Assembly: GCF_041725775.1 (NCBI RefSeq)
Contig: NZ_JBEUEL010000010.1
Location: 30,912 to 94,911 of the forward strand
Length of the DNA: 64,000 nucleotides
Source of the DNA: Pueribacillus sp041725775
GTDB taxonomy: Bacteria; Bacillota; Bacilli; Bacillales; UBA6769
Direction: 5' to 3'
Under the pieces are notes generated by a model. That model was not told where the DNA came from. It did not search any database and saw only the letters and a list, made by a program, of their open reading frames with translations. Below are positions 52,986-62,142 of this stretch, piece by piece. Position numbers and translations under genes: made by a program. Each line of letters starts with the position of its first letter. Positions within the stretch are counted from its first letter, which is position 1.

Positions 52986-53696
52986 GTGGGGGATTTAAAT
53001 GTATTTTTAGCGTTTGGAGCAGGGGTATTATCTTTCGTTTCTCCTTGTACATTGCCGCTTTATCCCGCATTTTTGTCCTATATAACGGGAGTATCAGTTG
53101 ATGAACTAAAAGAGAAAAATGGGATGTTGCAGAGACGGGCGATTTTGCATACACTCTTTTTCTTAATTGGCTTTTCGCTTATTTTTGTCGCATTAGGTTT
53201 TGCTACGTCATTTATCGGTTCGTTATTTACGAAGTATGATGTGCTTATTCGTCAAATTGGTGGAATTTTAATTGTGTTTATGGGGCTTGTTATCGTTGGT
53301 GCGATTCAACCGAAGTTTATGATGAAAGATAGTACATTTACGTTTCGGAATCGCCCTTCCGGTTACTTCGGCTCAAGCTTAATCGGACTAGCGTTTGCAG
53401 CGGGTTGGACACCGTGTATGGGACCAATTTTAGCAGCCGTTGTCGGACTCGCTGCGACTAATCCAGGTTCAGGACTGCTGTATATGCTCGTCTATACATT
53501 AGGTTTTGCTATTCCATTTTTCTTAATGGCTTTCTTTATTGGTAGGATGAATTGGATTAAAAAATTCAGTGACAAGATTATGAAAGTCGGCGGTTACACG
53601 ATGATTTTTATTGGTGTGTTTTTATTTTTCGGCTGGATGACGAAAGTGACGTCATTCTTAACGAACAATGTATTTGATGGATTTATGGGATTTTAA
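52986..53696 (+). CDS. ccdA: Cytochrome c biogenesis protein CcdA
   Basis: 236 residues, six helices, carrying reducing power from cytosolic thioredoxin across the membrane. The two redox cysteines lie in SFVSPCTLPLYPAF near residue 20 and AAGWTPCMGPIL near residue 138. It starts at GTG after AAGGGTG and lies 42 bases after resA. Confidence 0.92.
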   Translation: MGDLNVFLAFGAGVLSFVSPCTLPLYPAFLSYITGVSVDELKEKNGMLQRRAILHTLFFLIGFSLIFVALGFATSFIGSLFTKYDVLIRQIGGILIVFMGLVIVGAIQPKFMMKDSTFTFRNRPSGYFGSSLIGLAFAAGWTPCMGPILAAVVGLAATNPGSGLLYMLVYTLGFAIPFFLMAFFIGRMNWIKKFSDKIMKVGGYTMIFIGVFLFFGWMTKVTSFLTNNVFDGFMGF

Positions 53697-53743
53697 AAAG
53701 AAACGTACTTTGGATATTTTACCAGGGTACGTTTCTTTTTTTT
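53695..53743. terminator. Terminator after ccdA, also facing yfkAB
   Basis: GAAACGTAC (53700-53708) pairs with GTACGTTTC (53727-53735) and is followed by eight T; the minus strand also has CTTTTT. Confidence 0.85.
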
Positions 53744-53826
53744 ACGATTAATTATTGCCTGAATATACTCTACAAGTTTCAAGTTGCATTGATGTATAAA
53801 AATAAATAAATACATTTTAAGGTTTT

Positions 53827-54975
53827 TTAATCGATACATTTTTCTTTAAACGAAGTTAATCGTTCGCGCTTTTTTGTGAAGATATGTTCTTTGTAGTATG
53901 CGTCTTTCACGAGCAAATTCGGACCGAGACATTGTACAGCAGGACAGTGGCAATGAATGCTTTTGGCCAGATCGCTCTTGCGCCATGTTTCATACGCATC
54001 AAGTAAGCTCGTCGTTTGGATGTTCCCTAGTTCGGACCCATCTCCAAAATCGGTGACGATTATTGAACCGTCAAAAATATTTACGTTTAAACGTGAACGC
54101 CCGTCAGGGTCATTACGGACTGTGACATTTTTTGCTCCTTGTAATTTTTTTAATAAATGAAGATCTTCATCTTGTTCGCTACACGGGTAAAAAGGTAATG
54201 TTCCAAACAACATCCAAATATTGTCGTTTTGATGGTCCAACAGTTCATGAATCCCTTTACGAATTTCATCTAATGTTGCGATTTCTAAATGGCTGGCAAA
54301 ATCGCTAGGATACATTGGATGAATTTCGTGACGCTGACAGCCCATGTCAACGATCGCTTCGTGTATTGTTTTCAAATGTGGAAGTGTTCGTTTGTTTATC
54401 ATTGTTTCTGCAGCGATAAAGACTCCTTGTTTTGAGAGGCTCTTCGCATTGTCAATCATACGTTCTAAAAAGCGCGCTCGCACCTCATATGCTGGTGTTT
54501 TTTTCATTGCTCCAAATCCGATATCGACAAAATCATCTACAGTTCCGTAGTTATATGAAATGTGCAAAACGTCTAGATAAGGAAGCACATCTTCATAATT
54601 TTGGAGAGGCAATGTTAAATTGGAATTTAATTGCGTCTTCGCACCTCGGTCGTGGGCATATTTTAGCAGTGGAATAACATAGTTCTCGACGGACTTCTTT
54701 GAAAGCATCGGTTCTCCGCCAGTAATGCTAAACGAACGTAAAAACGGAATTTCATCTAACCGTTTCAATAAAAGTTCAAGAGGAAGGGCTTCTGGGTCCT
54801 TCGTTTGTAATGTATAACCAACTGCGCAATGTTCACAACGCATGTTACATAACGTTGTTGTCGTAAATTCGATGTTCGTTAATCTCATATCGCCAAATTG
54901 TTCTATGTCTAAATAAGCTTCCCACGGGTCATTCGTAGGCTGAATGAGCGAACGGTTTTTTTCTTTCGTTATCAT
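53827..54975 (-). CDS. yfkAB: Radical SAM protein YfkAB
   Basis: 382 residues. The iron-sulfur motif is CNMRCEHC near residues 42-49, followed by SITGGEPML near 79. The C-terminal CHCPAVQC is the CxCxxxxC motif that names the YfkAB family. It corresponds to the B. subtilis yfkA/yfkB pair as one frame. The reaction is unknown. It is transcribed toward ccdA. Confidence 0.85.
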   Translation of the reverse strand: MITKEKNRSLIQPTNDPWEAYLDIEQFGDMRLTNIEFTTTTLCNMRCEHCAVGYTLQTKDPEALPLELLLKRLDEIPFLRSFSITGGEPMLSKKSVENYVIPLLKYAHDRGAKTQLNSNLTLPLQNYEDVLPYLDVLHISYNYGTVDDFVDIGFGAMKKTPAYEVRARFLERMIDNAKSLSKQGVFIAAETMINKRTLPHLKTIHEAIVDMGCQRHEIHPMYPSDFASHLEIATLDEIRKGIHELLDHQNDNIWMLFGTLPFYPCSEQDEDLHLLKKLQGAKNVTVRNDPDGRSRLNVNIFDGSIIVTDFGDGSELGNIQTTSLLDAYETWRKSDLAKSIHCHCPAVQCLGPNLLVKDAYYKEHIFTKKRERLTSFKEKCID

Positions 54976-55122
54976 GAATAATTCCCCTTTTAAAAATACT
55001 CTATCCTCATCTTATTGGATGTTTATGAGAAAAACCACTAAGACGGGTTTAAAACAGGAAATTTTTAAAATGAATAAGCTTCTTTATTTCGTTCACTCTA
55101 ACAGGTAAAGGAGGTGCCTCTT

Positions 55123-55275
55123 ATGGCAAAAGATGTCCTTTGTGAAGTAGATACATGTGTATTTTGGAGTCATGGAAACCGTTGTGAAGCTGAAAAAATT
55201 TATGTCGTTAGTAATGTTAGCAACCCGGAAACGACAGAGGAAACGGATTGTCATACGTTTGAACCTGTGTATTAA
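55123..55275 (+). CDS. DUF1540-family small protein
   Basis: 50 residues, MAKDVLCEVDTCVFWSHGNRC... with four cysteines at the spacing of the DUF1540 family (CxxxxCxxW...C, then C near the end). Perfect ribosome site AAAGGAGGTG and a strong terminator just after the stop. Function unknown; the cysteines may bind metal. Confidence 0.85.
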   Translation: MAKDVLCEVDTCVFWSHGNRCEAEKIYVVSNVSNPETTEETDCHTFEPVY

Positions 55276-55277
55276 TG

Positions 55278-55303
55278 AGCCGTGTAATTTACACGGCTTT
55301 TTT
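55278..55303 (+). terminator. Terminator after the DUF1540 gene
   Basis: AGCCGTGTAA/TTACACGGCT hairpin followed by TTTTT. Confidence 0.9.
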
Positions 55304-55573
55304 AAGTGCAAAAACCATATAGTTTAAGAATACTTTTATTTAAATTAACACGTTTCAATTTTAAAACATAACGATCTCAAAAATGAGACTTAGATTGAAG
55401 TTATTTAAGCAAAATTAAAGAACTTATTTACTCACATTAAAAAAATTTAAATGTTAACCTAACCGAATTGTGTTTTTATTTTTAAGTCTTAGGCTGTTTC
55501 AATAACGAAATAGCACGGATAAATGTTTAAGTCAAACAGAAAACTTCTTTTAAAAACCTTATTTTTTATAAAG

Positions 55574-55591
55574 TTGGCATAAAAATTGCAA
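55574..55591 (+). promoter_or_regulatory. Sigma-54 promoter P3, before the second catabolic operon
   Basis: TTGGCATAAAAATTGCAA: GG (55576-55577), ten bases, GC (55588-55589). It lies about 106 bases before the acyl-CoA synthetase gene. The rest of the gap 55304-55696 is AT-rich without a gene and may hold activator sites. Confidence 0.85.
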
Positions 55592-55696
55592 ACAAGATAA
55601 GTGTAAAAGAAAATAGCACACCAACTAGTTTTTAAAAGGAGTGATTGAGTAATTTTAAACTGAATTAATAAAAAAGAAAAGGAGAAAAGACATTGC

Positions 55697-57805
55697 ATGG
55701 CTATTAAAGAGAGTACGTTAGATGCACTTTTTAATCCAGACAGTATTGCAATTATTGGCGCCACTCCCGATCCGAAACGAATTGGTGGACGTCCATTAGC
55801 GTATTTACAACAGAATAACTACAAAGGCTCTATTTTTCCAATTAATCCAAAATACGATGAGATTTCTGGATTAAAATGTTACAAAAATATAACAGAAATA
55901 AACGAAATAATTGATTTGGTCATCATTTCTTTACCGAAAAATTTAGTTCTCGATAAATTTAAGGAATGTGCAGAAAACGGTGTCCGTTCTGTCGTTATTT
56001 TTAGTGCAGGGTTTGGGGAAGTCGATGAAGAAGGCAGGAAAATACAAGATAAAATTACGTTAATTGCAAAAAAGCATGGTGTTAGGGTACTTGGTCCTAA
56101 TTGCTTGGGTATGTTTAACGTCAAAAAAGGTGTTTATGCCACGTTTTCAACGATTCTCGAGAGAGAAACCCCATTAAAAGGAAGCATTGGCTTTGTTAGC
56201 CAAAGTGGTGCATTTGGATCGCACGTATTTACTTTAGCAAGACAAAATCAAATTGGTTTCAGTCATTTTATTGCAACTGGGAATGAAAGCGATGTCGATG
56301 TCGCCGACTGTATTTCTTTTCTCGCAGAGGATGATGACACGAAAGTGGTTGCCTGTTATATCGAAGGCGCAAAAGATGGGGAAAAATTAATCGACGCTTT
56401 TAAGTTAGCCGCTAAACATAACAAGCCCGTTGTTGCGCTTAAAGTTGGAACGACGGATGTAGGGAAACAGGCTGCGTTATCTCATACAGGATCATTAGCA
56501 GGTTCGGACGATATTTATGATGCTGTTTTTGAACAATACGGTGTATATCGAGCAAAAACAATTGAAGAATTTATTGACGTCGCTTATGCATGTGCTGAAC
56601 TTCCAATTCCGAAAGGTAATCGAACGGCGATTTTTACCGTATCTGGTGGAGTAGGTATTATGCTGGCAGATCAATTAACAGAATGCTCATTGTCTGTTAA
56701 GGAAACACCGCAAGAAGTTCAGGGAAAATTAAAAAAGATTCTTCCGATTGCTGGTGTGAAAAATCCGATCGATACAACGGCACAAATTAATGCAATCCCT
56801 AATTTATTAGAAGATTTCATGGATACTGTTCTTTCTAGTGGTGTGTATAATTCAGCGATTGTGTTTCTTGCTTTTACCGGGTTAGATCTTGAAAAGATTA
56901 AAACGAGAATTAATGCGCTCAAAAAAGTGATGAGCAATTATCCGCATATTTCATTGATAACGGTCACATTAAATAATGATAAAAGTAAAAAAATGTTTGT
57001 TGAGCACGAACTCGTTCTTTCTGATGATCCAACACGAGCTGTAAATATGTTGAAAGCATTAAACTTTTTCCGAGAGAAGTTAAATCAACCACTCGAGCTT
57101 AAGCAAGGTCAAGATAAGAAAGAGAACTCATTAACAATTCAATCATCTGTTTTAACTGAATACGAAAGTAAAAAATTGATTCAGAAGTACGATATTCCAG
57201 TAACAAACGAAAGACTGGCAACTTCGTCAGAAGAAGCAGTAGCTTTTGCTAAAGAAATAGGCTTTCCAGTTGTCATGAAAGGGATGTCGCCACAAATTCT
57301 TCATAAAACGGACGAAGGACTTGTGCATTTAAATATAAACAATGAAAACGATGTTGCGCAAATCTATCAACGATTAAAGAACAAAATTGATAGTATCCAA
57401 GGTGCCCAGTTTGATGGTGTGTTAATTCAAGAGATGTTAACGGGAGATTCTCTAGAAATGTTTATCGGCTCAAAAAAGGATCCTGTTTTTGGGCAAATGA
57501 TTTTAGTCGGTATGGGCGGCATATATATTGAAGTTTTAAAAGATGTGTCAATGCGTAAAGCACCTGTTTCTATTGAAGAAGCTGAACGAATGGTAAATGA
57601 ACTTCGGGGAAGTAGTTTATTAAAAGGGGTCCGTGGAAAACAACCATACGATGTAGAAGCTTTATGTGAAGCTATTTCGAAATTCAGTCAATTTATTTCT
57701 AGGTTTGAACATTCGATAGAGGAGATCGATTTAAATCCAATGATGGTATTTGAACATAGTAAAGGCGTCAAGGCTGCTGATGCATTGATTACATTAACAA
57801 AATAA
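55697..57805 (+). CDS. NDP-forming acyl-CoA synthetase
   Basis: 702 residues, both halves of the ADP-forming acyl-CoA synthetase fused. Residues 10-230 hold the CoA-binding domain (SIAIIGATPDPKRIGGRPLAYL) and a succinyl-CoA-synthetase-like domain with the active-site His in ALSHTGSLAGSD near residue 260. From about 480 an ATP-grasp domain follows (LTEYESKKLIQKYDIPVT, FPVVMKGMSPQILHKTDEG). It makes an acyl-CoA from a carboxylate, ATP and CoA. It heads the operon behind P3; the acid is not known. Confidence 0.86.
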   Translation: MAIKESTLDALFNPDSIAIIGATPDPKRIGGRPLAYLQQNNYKGSIFPINPKYDEISGLKCYKNITEINEIIDLVIISLPKNLVLDKFKECAENGVRSVVIFSAGFGEVDEEGRKIQDKITLIAKKHGVRVLGPNCLGMFNVKKGVYATFSTILERETPLKGSIGFVSQSGAFGSHVFTLARQNQIGFSHFIATGNESDVDVADCISFLAEDDDTKVVACYIEGAKDGEKLIDAFKLAAKHNKPVVALKVGTTDVGKQAALSHTGSLAGSDDIYDAVFEQYGVYRAKTIEEFIDVAYACAELPIPKGNRTAIFTVSGGVGIMLADQLTECSLSVKETPQEVQGKLKKILPIAGVKNPIDTTAQINAIPNLLEDFMDTVLSSGVYNSAIVFLAFTGLDLEKIKTRINALKKVMSNYPHISLITVTLNNDKSKKMFVEHELVLSDDPTRAVNMLKALNFFREKLNQPLELKQGQDKKENSLTIQSSVLTEYESKKLIQKYDIPVTNERLATSSEEAVAFAKEIGFPVVMKGMSPQILHKTDEGLVHLNINNENDVAQIYQRLKNKIDSIQGAQFDGVLIQEMLTGDSLEMFIGSKKDPVFGQMILVGMGGIYIEVLKDVSMRKAPVSIEEAERMVNELRGSSLLKGVRGKQPYDVEALCEAISKFSQFISRFEHSIEEIDLNPMMVFEHSKGVKAADALITLTK

Positions 57806-57834
57806 CAACACAACAGATATAGGAGAGATAAATT

Positions 57835-59067
57835 ATGGATTTTTCGATTCCAGAGGAAACACAAGAAATCATTAGTGGTTTAAAACAGTTTATTGAAAAA
57901 GTCGTCATTCCACTTGAGGAAGAAAATGAAGAATTGCTAAATAATCCGAGAAAATACTACACCGAGGAAGGTCACCATTCTCCTGAAGTTGAAGCATTGA
58001 GAAAAAAAGTACGAATGGAATCGGCTAAAGCGGGTTTTTATACGATGTTTGGAGCGAAAGAGTTAGGTGGGGAAGAATTCGGTCCTGTAACAGCAGTATT
58101 AGTTCAGGAATTTTTAGGTAAACACTATCCGCACAATAAACTCATTCATCCAATCGTTATTCCGTCTCCGTTTACGAACGGTTTGACACCTGTGCTTAAC
58201 GGTTTAAATGAACATTTAAAATCTAAATATATTGATAGAATTCGCACCGGAGAAAAAACACTCTGTTTTGGCCTTTCAGAACCTGATGCGGGATCCGATG
58301 TGTGGAATATAAAAACAAGAGCCGTAAAAGAGGGTTCGGAGTGGGTGATTAATGGAACGAAACAATGGATCTCGAATGCAGCGTACGCTGATTATTGCTT
58401 GCTTTTTGCGGTGACCGATCCTGAGTTAAAAGAACAAAGGAAAGGTGGAATTACTTGTTTCTTTGTCGAAACAAAGGCAGAAGGTTTTTCAGTAGATTCG
58501 GCAATTCCTGTAATGGGTGATTTAGGCGGGGAAGCTACAATTATCAGTTTAGATAATTTGCGTGTATCCGAAGAAAACATTGTGGGGGAGCTTCATATGG
58601 GGTTCTCAAGAGCGATGAACGGTATTAATACGGGACGATTGGGCATGAGTGGTAGAAGCATTGGTTCTGCTCAATGGGCATTAGAGAAGGCCGTAGAGTA
58701 TTCACAAATTCGTGAAACGTTTGGCAAAAAAATTGCTGAGCACCAAACGATACAAAATATGCTCGCAGAATGTGCGATTGATATTTATGCGGCTAGAAAT
58801 ATGGCATTGAATTGCGCATGGAAAATCGAAAACAATAAAAAAATGCCGCGGAAAGAGATTTCAATTACGAAAGCGTTTTGCACAGAAATGATGGGACGCG
58901 TTTATGACCGTGCAATCCAAATTCATGGCGGTGTTGGAGTAACAAATGAATTGGGGCTTGAAAAAGGATACCGGCTTGCAAGAACGTTACGCATTCCGGA
59001 TGGGACATCAGAAATTCATCGCCGTACAATTGCTCGAAGCTTACTGAAAGGTGATCTTTCATTTTAA
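57835..59067 (+). CDS. Acyl-CoA dehydrogenase
   Basis: 410-residue FAD enzyme. FGLSEPDAGSDVWNIKTRAVKEG near residues 143-165 and WVINGTKQWISNAAYAD near 170 are the flavin/substrate motifs. The C-terminal IHGGVGVTNELGLEKGYRLARTLRIPDGTSEIHRR carries Asp389 where many family members have Glu. It would oxidise the acyl-CoA formed by the upstream synthetase. It follows that gene by 29 bases. Confidence 0.88.
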   Translation: MDFSIPEETQEIISGLKQFIEKVVIPLEEENEELLNNPRKYYTEEGHHSPEVEALRKKVRMESAKAGFYTMFGAKELGGEEFGPVTAVLVQEFLGKHYPHNKLIHPIVIPSPFTNGLTPVLNGLNEHLKSKYIDRIRTGEKTLCFGLSEPDAGSDVWNIKTRAVKEGSEWVINGTKQWISNAAYADYCLLFAVTDPELKEQRKGGITCFFVETKAEGFSVDSAIPVMGDLGGEATIISLDNLRVSEENIVGELHMGFSRAMNGINTGRLGMSGRSIGSAQWALEKAVEYSQIRETFGKKIAEHQTIQNMLAECAIDIYAARNMALNCAWKIENNKKMPRKEISITKAFCTEMMGRVYDRAIQIHGGVGVTNELGLEKGYRLARTLRIPDGTSEIHRRTIARSLLKGDLSF

Positions 59068-59189
59068 TAGATTCATAGAGCGAGCAAAGTATGTATCAGA
59101 AATAGCAGGGTATAAGCTCTTTATAAAAATGAGAGACGAGCATAAGCTCCCTGCTAACTCTGCTTACTCGATTATAAAAGGAGTTTATC

Positions 59190-59645
59190 ATGAAAAAAGC
59201 ACTACAGCAACGAGAAGAAGATTTAATGTTAAAAAATCATTTCCGTCAATTCATTGGTGTTCAAATTGAAGAGATTAATGAGGGTACTGCCGTCATAGCT
59301 TTACCATTTAATGAAAAATTACTACAGTCGGCAAACATGATTCATGGTGGGGTTCTCTCAGTATTAATTGATTCTGTAATCGGAACGGCGATTCGTTCCG
59401 TTTTAAACGACGATACATTTGCTGTAACTGCTGAAATGAATGTGAATTATTTTCGTCCAGCGATGAAAGGAACGATACGAGCGAAAGGAAAAGTCATAAA
59501 CAAAGGGCGATCATTGGTCGTAGGAAGCGCTGATATTTTTAGCGAAGACGGTAAGCTATTGGCAACAGGAAGAGCAACTTATGCAATTAAGGAGAAAAAG
59601 CAAAAGAAAAATAGAACAGGCGGGATAATATGGCAGAAAAATTAG
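59190..59645 (+). CDS. Hotdog-fold acyl-CoA thioesterase (PaaI type)
   Basis: 151 residues: MIHGGVLSVLIDSVIGTAI near residues 50-68 is the PaaI-family active-site segment (HGG and the catalytic Asp), followed by VTAEMNVNYFRPAMKGTIRAKGKVINKGRSLVVGSADIF. It would hydrolyse stray CoA esters. The last 16 bases overlap the next gene. About 120 bases without a gene separate it from the dehydrogenase. Confidence 0.82.
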   Translation: MKKALQQREEDLMLKNHFRQFIGVQIEEINEGTAVIALPFNEKLLQSANMIHGGVLSVLIDSVIGTAIRSVLNDDTFAVTAEMNVNYFRPAMKGTIRAKGKVINKGRSLVVGSADIFSEDGKLLATGRATYAIKEKKQKKNRTGGIIWQKN

Positions 59646-60424
59646 TATTGATTGAAAGAACAGGTAAAATTGCTTATTTAACTTTAAATCGTCCTGAAAA
59701 GTTAAATGCGTTAAGTCAAGAATTGTTCGAAGATCTTGATGCGGCACTCGACGAAGTGGAAGCGGATGACGAAATCAGTGTTGTCATTATTAGAGGTAAA
59801 GGGAGAGCGTTCAGTGTTGGTTATGATGTTGGAAAACCTACAGATAAAACGGTTACCGAAGATCGAGACATGTTAGAAGCATTTACGTTACGCTGGTTAA
59901 GAATCTGGGATTTTCCAAAACCGATCATTGCGCAAGTGCAAGGTTATGCACTCGCAGGTGGAACGCAACTACTTGCATGCTGTGACATAGTCGTTACAGA
60001 CAAAGACGCAACGTTTGGCTTCCCATCCTTACCGCTCGGTGGTGGGTTCGTAGGCATGTATTGGGGATGGCATATCGGCGTTCAGCGGGCAAAGATGCTT
60101 GATTTGACGGCTGGGAGCCGCATTAGCGGAAAAGAGGCAACAGACTATGGTTTTGCCGCTAAATGCTTTGATGGCGACCGATTAGAGGAAGAAACGTTAA
60201 AAATTGCCCGAGGTATCGCTAAAACACCATTAGACATTCTTAAGCTTAAGAAAAAAGCACATAATCGTGTAATGGAAGCACAAGGTTTCCGGAACACTTT
60301 AATGTTTGGCCCAGAACAAGATGCGATTATTCATACAGCTGACGGAATTAAATTAGTTCGAGAAAAAATTAACGAACTTGGCTTAAAAGGAGCCATCGAG
60401 TGGTTTAACAACCAAGAAGTTTAA
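59630..60424 (+). CDS. Enoyl-CoA hydratase/isomerase-family protein
   Basis: 264-residue crotonase-fold protein. INRPE-like LNRPEKLNALSQELF near residue 21, GRAFSVGYDVGKP near 60 and YALAGGTQLLACCDIVVTDKDATFGFPSLPLGGGFVGMYWGWHIG near 105-150. The two glutamates of classical hydratases are absent (GGTQLLA instead of GG-ELA, and SLPLGGG instead of PE-GLIPG), so it is probably another crotonase activity such as an isomerase, hydrolase or ring-cleaving enzyme. Confidence 0.82.
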   Translation: MAEKLVLIERTGKIAYLTLNRPEKLNALSQELFEDLDAALDEVEADDEISVVIIRGKGRAFSVGYDVGKPTDKTVTEDRDMLEAFTLRWLRIWDFPKPIIAQVQGYALAGGTQLLACCDIVVTDKDATFGFPSLPLGGGFVGMYWGWHIGVQRAKMLDLTAGSRISGKEATDYGFAAKCFDGDRLEEETLKIARGIAKTPLDILKLKKKAHNRVMEAQGFRNTLMFGPEQDAIIHTADGIKLVREKINELGLKGAIEWFNNQEV

Positions 60425-60458
60425 TCGGCTTAATCGCATATGAAAGGATTTGTTAATC

Positions 60459-61229
60459 ATGTCGTTTCATGATTCAGTTGCCATTGTTACCGGTGGTGCC
60501 CGTGGTATCGGGGCCGCAACGGCTTTGAAATTAGCAAGGAATGGAGCAAAGATTGCCATATTCGATATGAATAATAGCATGGCAGCAGAGACAGTAGAGA
60601 AAGTAAGAAATTTAGGCAGTGATGGTAGATTTTTTTCTGTTGATGTTACGAGTCGTGAGCAAGTTGAAGAAGCAGTTGAAAAAACAATGTCCGAGTTTGG
60701 GAAAATCGATATTTTAATTAATAATGCTGGAGTATTGAAGGATTATCTCATTGATGATATGACGGAAGAAGCATGGGATTCTGTCATTAATGTAAACCTT
60801 AAAGGCAGTTTTCTCTGTGCGCAATCTGCTCAAAAATATATGAAAAAACAACAGTATGGAAAAATCGTTATGGTTTCCTCTCTAGCAGCAACAGGAACTA
60901 AAGGAAGAGTTAATTATTCTTCAGCTAAAGCAGGAATACAAGGCATGACGAAATCACTTTCTATCGAATTAGGTTCATTTGGGATCAATGTAAATGCAGT
61001 TGCTCCAGGGTTCATTGATACAGAAATGAGTAATGTATCGAAAGCATCAGCAAAAAATAGGGGAATTAAAGATTTTGATGCTTTTAAAAAGTCCTTTATA
61101 AACAGCAATCCAATTCAACGAGTTGGTCGCCCAGAAGATGTAGCAAATGTCATCTCATTTTTGGCTTCTAGTGAAGCGGATTATGTGACAGGTCAGGTCA
61201 TTTATGTGTCTGGTAGCCCTGTCACGTAA
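60459..61229 (+). CDS. Short-chain dehydrogenase/reductase
   Basis: 256-residue classical SDR: TGGARGIGAAT near residues 11-21, LINNAGVL near 86, catalytic Ser in VSSLAA, Tyr153 and Lys157 (YSSAK), and VTGQVIYVSGSP at the end. It likely oxidises a hydroxyacyl-CoA or alicyclic alcohol to the ketone, the step before ring opening. The ATG at 60459 follows GAAAGGAT. Confidence 0.85.
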   Translation: MSFHDSVAIVTGGARGIGAATALKLARNGAKIAIFDMNNSMAAETVEKVRNLGSDGRFFSVDVTSREQVEEAVEKTMSEFGKIDILINNAGVLKDYLIDDMTEEAWDSVINVNLKGSFLCAQSAQKYMKKQQYGKIVMVSSLAATGTKGRVNYSSAKAGIQGMTKSLSIELGSFGINVNAVAPGFIDTEMSNVSKASAKNRGIKDFDAFKKSFINSNPIQRVGRPEDVANVISFLASSEADYVTGQVIYVSGSPVT

Positions 61230-61258
61230 TCAATTCAAACCATGAAGGAGTGTTTGTT

Positions 61259-61801
61259 TTGAAATTATTAGGAATATCCGGAACGATTGTCGGATCAAAA
61301 ACTCAGATAGTTGTAGAAAAGGCTTTGGAAGAAGTCGAGAACATTACTCCTGATATTGAAGTTGAGTTATTAGATTTAAAAAAATATAACATTGAACTTT
61401 GCGATGGTCGTGATCCGTCTGCATACAATCAAGATACGCAAAAAGTGATTGACATCATTTCATCAGCAGATCGTTACATTATCGGAACCCCGATTTTTCA
61501 CGGTTCTTTTCCAGGAATATTAAAGAATGTCCTAGACTTAATCCCGGCACAAGTTTTCCGCCACAAAGTTATCGGTTTTATGGCAACGGGAGGAAATCAT
61601 CAGCATTATCTAGTTGTTGAAAACCAATTAAAACCTATCGCAAGTTATTTTCAGTCGTATGTTGTACCTCAATATGTTTTCGCCCATAATAAAGATTTTA
61701 ATGATAAAAATGAAATCATAGCACCAGAATTAATCGACAATATTAAAGGACTGGCAAATCAAATGATCAGCATGGGGAAATTAACAGTGTCGAAAAAATA
61801 A
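61259..61801 (+). CDS. NADPH-dependent FMN reductase
   Basis: 180 residues, flavodoxin-like fold of the NADPH:FMN reductase family: LLGISGTIVGSKTQIVVEKALEE at the N-terminus (phosphate-binding), and IIGTPIFHGSFPGILKNVLDLI near 80-105. It could supply reduced FMN to the luciferase-family monooxygenase downstream. The TTG at 61259 is used because AAGGAG ends eight bases before it. Confidence 0.85.
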   Translation: MKLLGISGTIVGSKTQIVVEKALEEVENITPDIEVELLDLKKYNIELCDGRDPSAYNQDTQKVIDIISSADRYIIGTPIFHGSFPGILKNVLDLIPAQVFRHKVIGFMATGGNHQHYLVVENQLKPIASYFQSYVVPQYVFAHNKDFNDKNEIIAPELIDNIKGLANQMISMGKLTVSKK

Positions 61802-61823
61802 CCGATTGAAAGGAGACATTGCT

Positions 61824-62117
61824 ATGAAATCAGTTCAATTCGTAAATTATACGGATCATTCCTTTCAAAAGTTGTGTGAAAAAAAGTACGGCATAAATAG
61901 AGGCGTCTACAATGTAATCGATAATTGGTTTTATGAAAAGGGAATTAGAAATATTATTAGTCGTAGAAAAGAAATATTAGGCTTTCTCAATTTCATATCT
62001 AAGCAGTTTAGTCTTAATCAGTCCAAAGTTAAATTTGGAAGTGGGGGCTTGGTCAAAAAATTAGAAGAGTTTTGGTATGAAGTAAATGCGTTTTATCGAA
62101 TGAATAATGATTCATAA
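61824..62117 (+). CDS. Unknown 97-residue protein
   Basis: MKSVQFVNYTDHSFQKLCEKKYGINRGVY..., basic and mostly helical by eye, with no signal peptide, membrane helix or cysteine motif (a single Cys). AAAGGAGA precedes the ATG at 61824. It is sandwiched between two flavin reductase genes and co-directional, so it probably belongs to the same operon. Not recognised; a small accessory protein or subunit is possible. Confidence 0.6.
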   Translation: MKSVQFVNYTDHSFQKLCEKKYGINRGVYNVIDNWFYEKGIRNIISRRKEILGFLNFISKQFSLNQSKVKFGSGGLVKKLEEFWYEVNAFYRMNNDS

Positions 62118-62142
62118 TGATATCAAGATTAAAGGAGTACAA

